A stretch of DNA of 44,892 nucleotides from Chloroflexota bacterium. GTDB lineage: Bacteria > Chloroflexota > Limnocylindria > P2-11E. The notes under the pieces are model-generated. The model was given only the letters and a program-made list of their open reading frames with translations, was not told the origin of the DNA and made no database searches. The stretch covers positions 1 to 44,892 of the forward strand of contig VBDQ01000018.1 of NCBI GenBank assembly GCA_005889075.1, written 5' to 3'. Below, piece after piece: positions 15,558 to 23,614 of this stretch. The position numbers were made by a program, and so were the translations under genes. The first letter of the stretch is position 1. Each line of letters begins with the position of its first letter.

Positions 15558-17182
15558 GCGACGTCCCGTTGATCGGGATGCTTTTGATCCCAGAGCGGCC
15601 GCCGTCCGCGGATCTCGGGGAGGCGTGCGAAATTCTCCGGCGGCGGCGGCGAAGTCGTCGCCCACTCGAGCGTGAAGCCGTCCCAGGGATCGTCTCCGGC
15701 GATGGCGCCGCCCCGGAGACTGCGCACGATGTTCACGGCGAAGACGAGCATCGCGATCGCCAGCATCGCCGCCCCGATCGTCGAAACGAGATTCCACGGT
15801 CCCCAGCCGGTGTCGGCGGCGTAGGTAAAGACCCGCCGTGGCATGCCCGACACACCGAGCCAGTGCTGTGGAAGGAACGTGAGATTGAAGCCAGCGAAGG
15901 TCAGCCAGAAATGCCACTTACCAAGACCCTCGTGCAGCAGGCGCCCGGTCATCTTCGGGAACCAGTAGTAGGCGCCCGCGAAGAGACCGAGCATCGTGCC
16001 GCCGAACAGGACGTAGTGCAGATGCGCGACGACGTAGTAGCTGTCCGTGACCTCGAGGTCGATCGGCACTACCGCCAGCGAGACGCCGGAGAGGCCGCCG
16101 ATGACGAACATGGCGATGAACCCGATCGCGAAGAGCATGGGCGTGGCGAGGCGCAGCCTGCCGCCGATCATCGTCGCGATCCAGTTGAAGATCTTGACGC
16201 CGGTGGGCACGGCGATCGCCATGCTGGTGACCGAGAAGAAGAGCGTCTCCGCCGTTCCGAGGCCGACCGCGAACATGTGATGCGCCCACACACCGAACGA
16301 GAGGAAGGCGATCGCCACGCTCGAACCGGCGACGAAGCGATAGCCGAAGATCGGCTTGCCGCTGAAGACGGGGATGATCTCCGAGATCATCCCCATCGCC
16401 GGCAGGATCATGATGTAGACCTCGGGGTGGCCGAAGAACCAGAAGAGGTGCTGCCAGAGCAGCGGCTGACCGCTCGCGAGCGGATCGAAGAAGTGGCCAC
16501 CGAGCTGCCGGTCCACGAACAACATCACCAGCGCGCCCGACAGCGCGGGATACGCGCCGAGGATGAGGACGCTCGTCACGAGCGTCATCCAGACGAAGAG
16601 CGGCAATCGCGAGATCGCGAGGCCCGGCGCGCGCATCAGCAGGATCGTCACCGTGAGGTTGATCGCGCCGATGATCGTTCCCGCACCGTTCACGGCGAGC
16701 CCGAGGATGTAGTAGTCGACACCCGCGCCGGGCGCGAAGGGCCGCTCCGCGAGCGGCGTATACGAGAACCAACCGGCGTCCGGCGCGCCACCCGCGACGA
16801 AGCTGAAATAAAGGACGATCCCGCCAAGCAGCGAGAGCCAGAACGAGAGCGCATTGAGCCGCGGGTAGGCCACGTCGGCCGCGCCGATCATCAGCGGGAC
16901 CAGGTAGTTCGCGAAGCCGACGATGAGAGGTACGACCGCGAGCAGGATCATCGTCACGCCGTGCACAGTGAAGATCTGGTCGTAGGTCTCGGGATCCAGA
17001 AGGTGCTCCTGCGGGGTCGCGAGCTGCGCGCGCAGGAGCAGCGCCTCGATGCCGCCGAGAGCGAAGAAGGCGATCCCCATACCGATATAGAGGACGCCGA
17101 TCTCCTTGTGATCGACCGTGCGCAGCCATCCACCGGCTCGCGTTCCCGCCGGGCGATTCACCCACAGCGAGACCGCGCTCAT
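15554..17182 (-). CDS. ctaD: Cytochrome c oxidase subunit I (heme-copper oxidase, A type)
   Basis: 542 aa, twelve membrane helices. All redox ligands are present: low-spin heme His74 and His389, CuB ligands His252, His301 and His302, cross-linked Tyr256 in HPEVY, and high-spin heme His387. The HPEVY-containing loop FFGHPEVYIMILP is of the A family. It reduces O2 to water at the heme a3-CuB centre. ATG 17182 has a purine-rich GGGAGAGG upstream. Subunit II with its CuA site, normally adjacent, is not encoded anywhere in the window, nor are heme A synthesis or assembly genes. Confidence 0.96.
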   Translation of the reverse strand: MSAVSLWVNRPAGTRAGGWLRTVDHKEIGVLYIGMGIAFFALGGIEALLLRAQLATPQEHLLDPETYDQIFTVHGVTMILLAVVPLIVGFANYLVPLMIGAADVAYPRLNALSFWLSLLGGIVLYFSFVAGGAPDAGWFSYTPLAERPFAPGAGVDYYILGLAVNGAGTIIGAINLTVTILLMRAPGLAISRLPLFVWMTLVTSVLILGAYPALSGALVMLFVDRQLGGHFFDPLASGQPLLWQHLFWFFGHPEVYIMILPAMGMISEIIPVFSGKPIFGYRFVAGSSVAIAFLSFGVWAHHMFAVGLGTAETLFFSVTSMAIAVPTGVKIFNWIATMIGGRLRLATPMLFAIGFIAMFVIGGLSGVSLAVVPIDLEVTDSYYVVAHLHYVLFGGTMLGLFAGAYYWFPKMTGRLLHEGLGKWHFWLTFAGFNLTFLPQHWLGVSGMPRRVFTYAADTGWGPWNLVSTIGAAMLAIAMLVFAVNIVRSLRGGAIAGDDPWDGFTLEWATTSPPPPENFARLPEIRGRRPLWDQKHPDQRDVA

Positions 17183-17411
17183 GTGAGCCTCTCCCGACGC
17201 AGGGCTGGCGGGTCCCTGAAGGAGCGGGCTCGCGGGTCTGCCGCGATCGGGATGGCGGGTGGCACGGGGGAGTCGGTCGCGTACGAGCCGTTTGGCCGGC
17301 CGCGTCGCCGGCGAACGGTCCCCACTGCGGCGAAGCGGACCGGTAGGCGAGGGCGCGACCGCGACCCCGGGACAGGACCCGCCGCCGCTCATGCGCGCGG
17401 CCTAACTTGGC
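17183..17411 (-). promoter_or_regulatory. 229-bp leader upstream of ctaD
   Basis: The longest gene-free stretch in the window. It lies between the stop of the metallopeptidase gene and the ATG of ctaD and should carry the promoter of the respiratory operon. I find no convincing ORF, no subunit II remnant and no clear -35/-10 pair. A ribosome-binding GGGAGAGG sits just before ctaD. Confidence 0.35.
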
Positions 17412-18662
17412 TTAGCGGAGATCGCCTATCGCGCCGGCGGTCGACTTCGTCAGCTTCACGGTGAGCACCTGTCCTTGGTATTGCACGCTGATCGTGTAGA
17501 TGCCGCGAGCGCGCTCCGGCCCGAGGCCATCGAAGCTCGCGCCGAACGGAGACACGGTGAGGGGCCAGGTCTCGGTCGAGTGGACGCTCGTGATCGTCAC
17601 GCTGACCGTCGACGAGGGGGCGAACCCGTAGAGGAGATATGACGCGCCGGCACCCTCGGGCGCGGTCGCGACAGTCACGATGGCCGGGCCGCGCGGGAGC
17701 CCCTCGCGCATCCGCGCCCCAAGACCGGCGACGAAGTCATCGAAGGAGCGGCTCGTGAGCGCGCTGTATGCCTGAGCGACGTTCTCGCCGCGGCGCAGCC
17801 GGTCGTACAGGCGCGCGATCGGCGTTTCGCCTCCGATGTCGGCGCGAAGCAGCTCGGTGGCCCGAGCCGCCTCCTGGTACTTGTAGTAACCGGCCCAATC
17901 CGTGAGGGCATTCCACGAGAGCTGCGAGACCAGTGTGTTGAGCGGGATGAGCGTTTCGGTCGCGGCCATCGAGGCCGCCTCGTAGCGCACGCGCAGCAAC
18001 CGCCAGTCGCCGCCTGGAACGAGCGCCTCCTGCAAGCGCGCCTCGCCCTCGTTCAGCCATGCGGGAACGAGATCGCAGCGCGGCGCGCATGCGTCGAGGG
18101 TCAGCCTATGGGTGAGCTCGTGCCGGATCGCGGCGATGGGGCGCCGGTCGCCGATGGCCTGCCAGTTCGCGGCGATCGTGAGCAGCGACGGCTCGAAGAA
18201 GGACACCGAGTTATCGGCGACGAACTTGGCCGTGGCCGCGGAGTAACCGAAGAGCCGCTGCAGACCGAGGCCGTAGGTTTCGTTGGTGGCGAACACATAA
18301 ACGGCGGGGCGCGAGCTGAAGCGGCGGTCAAAATCGCGCTGGACCGCATCGATGTCGGCGGCCACGGTCGCGACGATCGTCGCCTCGTCGTCGCGCGAAA
18401 TCGCCGTCTCGATACGGAGGTCGGCAGGGCTTGGTGCGACCGCGAACTCGATGCCGACGATCACGCGGGTGTTTCGAGGCGTCGGCTCGGGCGTAGCCGT
18501 TGCCGACGGCGTGGGCATCGGCGTCGCGCTTCGCTCGGGAGTCGGCGAGGTGATCCTTGCCGCTGTCCCCGGCGGGCTCGGCGTGGGCTCGTCGCTGGTC
18601 GGGGCCGGTCCGCAGGCGGACGCGATGATGATGGCGAATCCGAGCGCGACCGTCCTCACCAC
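17412..18662 (-). CDS. Lipoprotein with peptidase-MA-like (HExxH) domain
   Basis: 416 aa from GTG 18662 (an adjacent GTG at 18659 is equally possible). The signal peptide ends in lipobox ASAC (Cys17) and is followed by a Pro/Thr/Ser-rich linker to about residue 63. The catalytic domain has HELTH at 181-185 and a downstream NEGEA (Glu205/Glu207) supplying a third zinc ligand, as in gluzincin-like peptidase-MA proteins. A C-terminal beta-rich domain of about 90 residues follows. It is probably an extracytoplasmic, membrane-anchored zinc peptidase of unknown target. Upstream is a divergent promoter shared with the small basic protein. Confidence 0.82.
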   Translation of the reverse strand: MVRTVALGFAIIIASACGPAPTSDEPTPSPPGTAARITSPTPERSATPMPTPSATATPEPTPRNTRVIVGIEFAVAPSPADLRIETAISRDDEATIVATVAADIDAVQRDFDRRFSSRPAVYVFATNETYGLGLQRLFGYSAATAKFVADNSVSFFEPSLLTIAANWQAIGDRRPIAAIRHELTHRLTLDACAPRCDLVPAWLNEGEARLQEALVPGGDWRLLRVRYEAASMAATETLIPLNTLVSQLSWNALTDWAGYYKYQEAARATELLRADIGGETPIARLYDRLRRGENVAQAYSALTSRSFDDFVAGLGARMREGLPRGPAIVTVATAPEGAGASYLLYGFAPSSTVSVTITSVHSTETWPLTVSPFGASFDGLGPERARGIYTISVQYQGQVLTVKLTKSTAGAIGDLR

Positions 18663-18763
18663 ACGAGCGTAGTGGCGTCGCCCACCGGCGACCGTCCGAT
18701 GGTCCGGATATTGCGGGCAGCGACACCGAAACGAAATAACGCCAAGATCAAGGAGGCACACCG
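18663..18763. promoter_or_regulatory. Divergent intergenic region with candidate plus-strand promoter
   Basis: 101 bp between the metallopeptidase gene (minus) and the small basic gene (plus). A TTGCGG near 18712 and an AATAAC about 18 nt downstream could be a sigma-70-like promoter for the plus gene. A strong AGGAGG at about 18751 precedes its ATG. The boxes are weak matches; treat as a guess. Confidence 0.35.
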
Positions 18764-18943
18764 ATGCCACCACGCGGAGTAAAGAGCGCGAAACGCAAGC
18801 GGCAGTACGAGCACATCAAACGAAGCGAGAGCGCGCGGGGCCGATCGCCGAAGGTCGCGAAGCGGATCGCTGCGGCGACGACCAACAAGACGCGGCGCCA
18901 AAAAGGCGAGACGAAGGGGTCGCGCGGCCGCAAGCGGTCATAA
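18764..18943 (+). CDS. Small, highly basic protein (59 aa)
   Basis: 59 aa starting MPPRGVKSAKRKRQYEHIKR and ending in GSRGRKRS. About a third of the residues are Lys or Arg. The AGGAGG ribosome-binding site 8 nt before the ATG is the best in this region, and the codon pattern is normal. The composition and the RQYEHIK...RIAAATTNKTRRQKGE pattern resemble small conserved basic proteins often labelled 'plasmid stabilization protein', whose function is unknown; nucleic-acid binding is likely from charge alone. It has its own divergent promoter region. Confidence 0.75.
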   Translation: MPPRGVKSAKRKRQYEHIKRSESARGRSPKVAKRIAAATTNKTRRQKGETKGSRGRKRS

Positions 18944-18969
18944 GGCAGGTTCGCCGCGCGGGCATACGG

Positions 18970-19236
18970 CTAGGTCTCGGCGCGCTTCCTTTTCATGAAG
19001 ACCGCGGCGGCCGCGACACCGGCGGAGAGCAGCGCCGCGCCGAAGTTGACGACGACGAACAGCAGGTTCGAGATATTCAGGGAGTAGACGCCCAGAAGGA
19101 TCGAGTACACGACCCGCACGACGTAGTCGAACACGCTGATGTCTTTCGCCTCGCGCTTTGCAAGGATGATCCGTAGCTGGTTCGCACCAAAGAGGAGCGA
19201 GCCCCCCGCGCCGAGATAGCCGGCGAGACCCGCTAG
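18970..19236 (-). CDS. SemiSWEET/PQ-loop-like three-helix membrane protein, no canonical start
   Basis: 88 codons ending at the TAG at 18970. Three hydrophobic helices are arranged as in SemiSWEET sugar transporters: GYLGAGGSLLFGANQLRIIL, then the charged loop AKREAKDIS, then FDYVVRVVYSILLGVYSL, then LLFVVVNFGAALLSAGVAA with the conserved Asn64. The PQ motif of helix 1 is replaced by NQ (Asn19-Gln20). Size matches SemiSWEET (about 85-95 aa), which work as dimers. There is no ATG, GTG or TTG before the first helix: the frame runs to a TAG upstream, and the expected start position lies in a CTAG overlap with the preceding small ORF. It is either started at CTA, or disrupted. Confidence 0.68.
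   Translation of the reverse strand, partial: LAGLAGYLGAGGSLLFGANQLRIILAKREAKDISVFDYVVRVVYSILLGVYSLNISNLLFVVVNFGAALLSAGVAAAAVFMKRKRAET
19233..19236 (-). other. Second CTAG stop/start overlap
   Basis: TAG of the small upstream ORF overlaps codon CTA at the beginning of the SemiSWEET-like frame. Same geometry as at 7740-7743. Confidence 0.5.
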
Positions 19237-19382
19237 GTCCGCTCGCCGCCCCCGGCGTCGTCGCTAGCCGGCGCCGTCACCGTTCGCTCGAACGATGCCT
19301 CCGGCGGACCGACGCGTCGGAGCGCGTCGAGGACCGCGTCGCGGATGCGATCGCTGGGCGAGCTACCGCCGGGCTGATCCAC
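19233..19382 (-). CDS. Possible small hypothetical protein upstream of the SemiSWEET-like gene
   Basis: 49 codons from GTG 19382, beginning VDQPGGSSPSDRIRDAVLDA and ending at a TAG that overlaps the first codon of the SemiSWEET frame. I recognise no family. A predicted helix (DRIRDAVLDALRRVG) and a Ser/Ala/Gly-rich tail are all that can be seen, and no clear ribosome-binding site is present. It could instead be the N-terminal part of the downstream protein separated by a frameshift. Low confidence. Confidence 0.3.
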   Translation of the reverse strand: MDQPGGSSPSDRIRDAVLDALRRVGPPEASFERTVTAPASDDAGGGERT

Positions 19383-19453
19383 TGAGTGGGAGGTCCTGCA
19401 TGCGGCGTGCTCGCTGTCTAGAGTGGTGACTGACCATCAGGGGAGGTCCAGCC

Positions 19454-21310
19454 ATGGCTGTGGAGACGCGCCGTCAGCCGCGCATTCCGCTCGAGGAGCT
19501 CTGCCGCCTTCCGTCCTTCTTCTTCCCGGCCGTGTCGTGGAAAGGCGATCGCGTCGCCTTCTACTGGGACAAGACCGGCCGAATGGAGCTGTTCGTCATG
19601 GATCTCGCGACGCGAGCATTACGACAAGTAAGCCACGGCGAGGTCCCTCGCGCGATGCGCACCGGCATCGCGTGGAGTCGCGACGATCGGACGATCGCAT
19701 TCGGCAAGGACGCCGCCGGCAACGAGCAGCACGATATCTATGCGATCGACGTCGCGACCGGAGCGGTCACGCAGCTGACAAACGACCCGGCGGCGGAGGA
19801 GCACGCCGTCGAGTTCAGTCCCGACGACGAGTGGCTCACGGTGATTACCAACAAGCGCAATCTCTCCACGCCCGAGCGTCCCGGTCAGTTGAACGTCTGG
19901 AAGCTGCGGCGCGATGGCCGCGAGTACGTGCCGCTGACCAATTACGCCTTCCCCATCTGGAACGGTGGCCAATGGAGCGACGACGGCGGTCTCATCAGCT
20001 TTACCGTCAACGAGGATCCGGCGCACCTCAAGAACCGCGACGGCTACGTCATGGGCGCCGACGGCAGCGACGTTCGTAAGGTGTTCAGCGTGAAGCCCGG
20101 CTCCCAGGACGTCCTCGCGGGGTGGCACCCCGACAGTCGGCAGATCGCCGTCACCAGCGATGCCAGCGGTCAGAACCGCGCGGGGATCCTCGACATCGAG
20201 ACGGGCGCGGTGCGCTGGCTGACGCCGGAAGGCGTCGAGGAGAGCGCGCTTCGCTTTTCCAAGCAGGGCCGTTGGCTCGCGACTTTCCGCAACACGGATT
20301 CGTCGATCAGTCCGGTCCTCTACGACGTCGAGAGCGGCAGGGCCCGGGAGCTCCAGCTCCCCGCAGGCGTCGCGTTCGGCGCGCAGTTCTTCGATGGCGA
20401 CCGTAAGCTGCTGCTCCAGTACACGACCGACACGAACCGCGCGAGCCTCGTCGCGTACGACCTCGAACGCGACACGTTCGAGTCAGTCCTCGAGCCCGAG
20501 TACGGGATGATCGACCGCTCCGTGTTCGTCAAGACCGAGCACGTCTGGTATCCGTCGTCTGATGGCACCCGAGTGCCCGCGCTTCTCTACCGGCCGAAAG
20601 AGATCGCGCCCGGTGAGAAGCTGCCGGCCCTCGTGCACGTGCACGGCGGTCCCACCGGACAGTGGTTCCGGGCGTTCGACCCATTCGCGCAGTTCCTGGT
20701 CGACCGCGGGCTCGTCGTACTCGAGCCCAACATCCGCGGGTCGACCGGTTACGGCGTCGCCTTCCGCGATGCCGCGCTCAAGGATTGGGGCGGGGTGGAT
20801 CTCGAGGACGTCGCCGCGGGCGCGGAATATCTCCGCACCCTGCCGTACGTCGATCCCGAGCGCCTCGTCGTCTTCGGCGGAAGCTACGGCGGCTTCATGA
20901 CGTTCATCGCAGCCACGAAGAAGCCCGACCTCTGGCGGGCGGCGGTGGCCTGGGTCGGCATCAGTGATCTCCATCGGATGTGGGACGAGAGCAAGGAGCA
21001 CTTCCGCTACTTCCTGCGAGAGCAGATGGGCGATCCCGAGAAGGATCGCGCGCTGTGGCGTGATCGAAGCGCGATCGAGTTCGCCGACCGCCTCGAAGCG
21101 AAGCTCCTCATGGTCCATGGCGTCAACGACCCGCGCTGCCCGGTGTCGCAGTCGCGGATCTTCCGCGACAAGCTCTTATCGCTCGGCAAGCGCGAGGGCG
21201 TCGACTTCGAGTACGTCGAGCTCGGTGACGAGGGTCATGGAAGTGCGGACATCCAGCAGAAGATCCGGACGTTCACGATCCTTGCCGAGTACCTGGAGCG
21301 GGTGCTCTAA
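19454..21310 (+). CDS. S9 family serine peptidase (acylaminoacyl-peptidase/DPP type)
   Basis: 618 aa. The N-terminal 350 residues form a seven-bladed WD40-like propeller (repeats such as IAWSRDDRTIAFG and VEFSPDDEWLTV), followed by the alpha/beta-hydrolase domain with the catalytic triad Ser477 (GGSYGG), Asp559 (GVNDPRC) and His595 (DEGHG). HVHGGPTGQW supplies the oxyanion region. No signal peptide is visible, so it is a cytoplasmic oligopeptidase. The ATG at 19454 follows a GGGGAGG ribosome-binding site 8 nt upstream. Its stop overlaps the convergent small gene by 4 nt. Confidence 0.92.
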   Translation: MAVETRRQPRIPLEELCRLPSFFFPAVSWKGDRVAFYWDKTGRMELFVMDLATRALRQVSHGEVPRAMRTGIAWSRDDRTIAFGKDAAGNEQHDIYAIDVATGAVTQLTNDPAAEEHAVEFSPDDEWLTVITNKRNLSTPERPGQLNVWKLRRDGREYVPLTNYAFPIWNGGQWSDDGGLISFTVNEDPAHLKNRDGYVMGADGSDVRKVFSVKPGSQDVLAGWHPDSRQIAVTSDASGQNRAGILDIETGAVRWLTPEGVEESALRFSKQGRWLATFRNTDSSISPVLYDVESGRARELQLPAGVAFGAQFFDGDRKLLLQYTTDTNRASLVAYDLERDTFESVLEPEYGMIDRSVFVKTEHVWYPSSDGTRVPALLYRPKEIAPGEKLPALVHVHGGPTGQWFRAFDPFAQFLVDRGLVVLEPNIRGSTGYGVAFRDAALKDWGGVDLEDVAAGAEYLRTLPYVDPERLVVFGGSYGGFMTFIAATKKPDLWRAAVAWVGISDLHRMWDESKEHFRYFLREQMGDPEKDRALWRDRSAIEFADRLEAKLLMVHGVNDPRCPVSQSRIFRDKLLSLGKREGVDFEYVELGDEGHGSADIQQKIRTFTILAEYLERVL

Positions 21311-21543
21311 CCCTCGGCGGAGATGAGCTGGCCGCGCATCGCGAGGCGACGGATCTGGAGGTCCGCGAGCGCGAGGCCACCCGTCGGCCGCCATTCGTGA
21401 TGGCTTAGCTCCTCGGAGACGCAATATGCCCACTCGCCCTGGTGAACGGTGAGCGCGCCTTTCGCCTTCGCGTCCGTCGCGCGGTGGACCGGGGCTACGC
21501 ATTCGTACGCGATCAGCGACGCCACGTCCGCATCCGCGAGCAA
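21307..21543 (-). CDS. Small protein of unknown function downstream of the TRAP gene
   Basis: 78 aa from TTG 21543; a CTG at 21555 or a GTG at 21525 are alternatives, and there is no ATG. Recognisable text includes DLLADADVASLIAYECV and SEELSHHEWRPTGGLA, but I do not know the family. It has no membrane segment. It lies 34 nt beyond the stop of the TRAP permease and is probably translated from the same transcript. The coding bias agrees with a real gene; the start is uncertain. The TAG at 21307 overlaps the S9 peptidase stop on the other strand. Confidence 0.55.
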   Translation of the reverse strand: MLADADVASLIAYECVAPVHRATDAKAKGALTVHQGEWAYCVSEELSHHEWRPTGGLALADLQIRRLAMRGQLISAEG

Positions 21544-21577
21544 GTCCCGTACCAGCGCTCGCTCGACCGCAGGGCGG

Positions 21578-23614
21578 TTAAGCCGCAGCTGTGGCGGTCG
21601 CCCGGTACCGCCGCACAAATTGTGAGAGGGCGGCGGCGGCAAACAGAAGGATCCCCGCGACGTCCGCGAGCAGGCCCGGGGCGACCAGGAGCACCCCGCC
21701 CACGATGAGAAGCCCCCGCTCCACGAGGTTCGTCGGCCGCACGAGGTAGCCGCCGACGCCGCATACCAGCGCCGTGATCCCGACCGCCGCGGAGACCGAT
21801 GCGAGGACAGCCTCGGGGATGGAGACGCCGGTCCAGAGGATCGCTGTGCCATCGGGCTGCGTGAACATGAACGGGACGAGGAAGCAGGGGAGCGCGTACT
21901 TCCACGTGAGCATCATCGTCTTGTACGGATTGCCGCCGGTGATCGCAGCGGCGGCGAATGGCGACAGTGCGACCGGAGGCGAGACCTCTGACAGCACCGC
22001 GTAGTAGAAGACGAACATGTGCGCAGCGGGCGGCGGCACGTGCAGCGTGATGAGCGCCGGCACGACCGTGGGCACCGCGACGAGATAGGTCGCGGTGATG
22101 GGCAACGAGAGGCCGAGCACCCACAGGACGATCCCCGACACGACGAGCGTCGCCACGAGGTTCCCGAAACCGAGCGCGAGGATGAGACTCGAGATCTTGA
22201 GGCCCAGGCCGGTCTGGAGAAGGATCCCGACCGCTATACCCGCGACGGCGGTCGTCGCGCCGACGGGCAGGACCTGCTTCGTTCCCGCGGCGAGGGCCTT
22301 CACGAGCTTCGCCGGGCCGAGCGCGGTCTCGCGACGGATGTACGAGACCGCGATCGCGACGATGATCGACCAGAAGACCGCGGTGATCGTCGAGAAGCCC
22401 GCGATGAGGAAGGCGATGATCGCGAAGAGCGACGTGTACTGGTACCAGTACCGCGCGGTCAGCGCCCAGAACCCTGGCGCATCGAGCGCGATCTCGCGCG
22501 CGCCGAGCCGGCGCGCGTCGACCTCGATCATGAGGAGGATGCCGAGGTAGTAGAGGATCGTCGGCATCATCGCCATGATCACGACCTGCAGGTAGCTGAT
22601 CCCCAGGATCTCCGCCATGAGGAACGCGGCCGGTCCGAGCACAGGTGGTGAGATCACCGCGCCTATTCCGCCCGCCGACAGGATCGCGCCGCTGGACTCG
22701 CGATCGTGACCGGCCTTCTTGAGCATCGGGTAGGTGATCGATCCGAGCGTGACGGTCGTCGCGACGCCGGATCCCGAGACCGTTCCGAGAAGGAACGACG
22801 CGACGGTCACCGTCCGCGCCGCGCCGGTGGGCCGGCGACCGGTGAGCGCGAACGCGAGGTCGACGTAGAACTTGCCAGCGCCGGTGTAGTCGAGGATGGC
22901 GCCGTAGATCGTGAAAAGGATGATGAACGTGGCAGCGACCTGAAGTGGCGTCCCGAGCATGCCGTCGAGCCCGAGGTACTGGTTCGAGACGATGTCGTCG
23001 AGGTTCTTGGGCGGACCGTGGAATGGCCCGGGCATGAAGTCGGCGAAATAGGCGTACGCCATGGCCGCAAGGCCGAGCGCCGGCAGATGCCAGCCGATGG
23101 TGCGGCGGCCGGCTTCGAGGACGGTGAGGATCGCGATGACGCCGAAGGTGAAGTCCCACTCGTTCGGACTGTTCACTCGGTAGATGACGGTCTCGAAGTT
23201 GAGGAAGACATACGCGGTGATGGCGATCGATGCGACGACGAGCGCGAGGTCGACCGCGGTGACGCGCTTGATGAATCGCGGATGCATGGGATAGAGGAGG
23301 AAGGTGAGCACGAGGATCGCGGTCAGGAACAGCATCACGTAGATCTGCGGCGTGGTGATGGTCTGGCCGAGCATCGTGAACGTCGGGACGAGGACGAAGC
23401 CGGTGAGCGGGATCTCCGCGCCGGCGGCGGCGTAATAGAGCGCGAAGAGCGTGGTCGCGACGGCCAGAACGGTGACGGCGTGGTCCCACCAGCCGGTGAA
23501 CGTGCGTGTCTTTGCCTCGGCCTCGTACTCCTCGATGAGCTCCTTGGTCTTTTCGTCCGCGAGCACCGCTTCGAGGTCGGGCCGGGCGACGACCTCCGGC
23601 TCTTTCGCGCTCAC
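21578..23614 (-). CDS. TRAP transporter permease, fused DctQ-DctM (TAXI type)
   Basis: 678 aa with many membrane helices. An N-terminal soluble segment (to about residue 40) is followed by the four-helix DctQ-like part and the DctM-like large subunit. Family marks: LGTVSGSGVATTVTLGSITYPMLKKAG, SSGAILSAGGIGAVISPPVLGPAAFLMAE, and later LSEVSPPVALSPFAAAAITGGNP. Fused permeases of this kind pair with TAXI binding proteins, one of which is encoded two genes upstream. Sodium- or proton-driven uptake of a carboxylate is expected. GTG 23614 overlaps the DUF1850 gene as GTGA. The substrate is not readable. Confidence 0.94.
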   Translation of the reverse strand: MSAKEPEVVARPDLEAVLADEKTKELIEEYEAEAKTRTFTGWWDHAVTVLAVATTLFALYYAAAGAEIPLTGFVLVPTFTMLGQTITTPQIYVMLFLTAILVLTFLLYPMHPRFIKRVTAVDLALVVASIAITAYVFLNFETVIYRVNSPNEWDFTFGVIAILTVLEAGRRTIGWHLPALGLAAMAYAYFADFMPGPFHGPPKNLDDIVSNQYLGLDGMLGTPLQVAATFIILFTIYGAILDYTGAGKFYVDLAFALTGRRPTGAARTVTVASFLLGTVSGSGVATTVTLGSITYPMLKKAGHDRESSGAILSAGGIGAVISPPVLGPAAFLMAEILGISYLQVVIMAMMPTILYYLGILLMIEVDARRLGAREIALDAPGFWALTARYWYQYTSLFAIIAFLIAGFSTITAVFWSIIVAIAVSYIRRETALGPAKLVKALAAGTKQVLPVGATTAVAGIAVGILLQTGLGLKISSLILALGFGNLVATLVVSGIVLWVLGLSLPITATYLVAVPTVVPALITLHVPPPAAHMFVFYYAVLSEVSPPVALSPFAAAAITGGNPYKTMMLTWKYALPCFLVPFMFTQPDGTAILWTGVSIPEAVLASVSAAVGITALVCGVGGYLVRPTNLVERGLLIVGGVLLVAPGLLADVAGILLFAAAALSQFVRRYRATATAAA

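Noticed and set aside
17183-17411. Remnant of cytochrome oxidase subunit II upstream of ctaD
   Set aside because: Translations in the minus-strand frames give only Pro/Arg/Gly-rich text; no CuA cysteine motif or membrane helices.
15389-17464. Long plus-strand open frame opposite ctaD and ctaE
   Set aside because: Extreme Arg/Asp/Glu composition with no recognisable domain; the minus strand holds complete oxidase subunits with all ligands.
19281-19294. CGTTCG-CT-CGAACG dyad as a second operator
   Set aside because: Lies inside a possible ORF far from a clear promoter; such short dyads are expected by chance in this base composition.
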